Assembly: GCA_027624995.1 (NCBI GenBank)
Contig: JAQBTI010000136.1
Span: 1 to 6,278, forward strand
Reading direction: 5' to 3'
From: Chloroflexota bacterium
GTDB taxonomy: Bacteria; Chloroflexota; Dehalococcoidia; Lucifugimonadales; CATQGZ01
Length of the DNA stretch: 6,278 nt
Shown piece after piece: positions 6,187 through 6,278 of the stretch. A model generated the notes under the pieces. The model had not been told where the DNA came from. It saw only the letters and a program-made list of their open reading frames with translations, and made no database searches. Within the stretch, counting starts at the first letter, position 1. Each line of letters opens with the position of its first letter. The position numbers and the translations under genes are program-made.

Positions 6187-6278
6187 CAGGTTCGCTGCCA
6201 ATCGCCGGTGGAATAAACTCTTCCGGCCGACCTTCTGAGACTCGACCCGTCCTTCTTCCACCAAGTCCGCGACGATCT
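6178..6278 (-). CDS. 3' end of a minus-strand gene, possibly a winged-helix regulator (partial)
   Basis: Only the last 32 codons lie in the window, ending with TAG at 6180-6178. They read IVADLVEEGRVESQK, then VGRKSLFHRRLAANLTS. A helix ending in LVEEGRVE followed by a short basic wing with GRK and an aromatic residue is the usual look of the recognition helix and wing in MarR/ROK-type DNA-binding domains. The frame is open to the window edge, whereas one of the other two minus frames is closed by a stop and the third reads as low-complexity sequence. The start and most of the protein are outside the window, so the family is a suggestion. Confidence 0.5.
   Translation of the reverse strand, partial: IVADLVEEGRVESQKVGRKSLFHRRLAANLTS

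Overview
The window is GC-rich bacterial DNA with dense coding, short intergenic gaps and clear Shine-Dalgarno sites. It opens with the 3' part of a tRNA-Cys (GCA anticodon, U73 discriminator, CCA not encoded). No single marker gene fixes the taxon. The mix of a D-aminoacylase-type amidohydrolase, an acyl-CoA ligase, a cephalosporin-C deacetylase-type esterase and a selenocysteine-containing peroxiredoxin would fit an uncultured heterotroph, for example of Chloroflexota/SAR202 type, but that is a guess. No mobile element, CRISPR array or rRNA is visible, and no gene-free stretch exceeds about 200 bases.

Left part (1-850): after the tRNA end comes a plus-strand YdjM/DUF457-like membrane protein (187-717). 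A 129-base gap between convergent genes follows, holding a cluster of GTGAC/GTCAC words.

Middle left (847-2376, minus strand): an acetylxylan esterase/cephalosporin-C deacetylase family hydrolase is followed 93 bases downstream by the most interesting gene of the window, a BCP/PrxQ-type peroxiredoxin (847-1320). Its catalytic cysteine codon is replaced by an in-frame TGA. The reading frame is otherwise intact on both sides. A stem-loop of the size and position expected for a bacterial SECIS element starts 14 bases after the TGA. A standard gene caller would report only the second half (847-1122) and miss the first 66 residues. The sequence is best read as a full-length 157-residue selenoprotein with Sec45 and resolving Cys50. 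It implies that the genome also encodes SelA, SelB, tRNA-Sec (selC) and SelD.

Middle right (2570-5765, plus strand): a divergent 193-base gap separates the esterase from a probable two-gene operon. The first gene is an N-acyl-D-amino-acid deacylase family amidohydrolase with all metal ligands present, and the second is an acyl-CoA synthetase of the ANL superfamily. A plausible but unproven link is that the deacylase releases a carboxylic acid that the ligase activates to its CoA ester.

Right end (5766-6278): a small 99-residue protein carries an HExxH motif and a membrane-like segment and may be a minimal gluzincin-like metalloprotein. After it come overlapping short inverted repeats and the 3' end of a minus-strand gene that resembles the tail of a winged-helix regulator.
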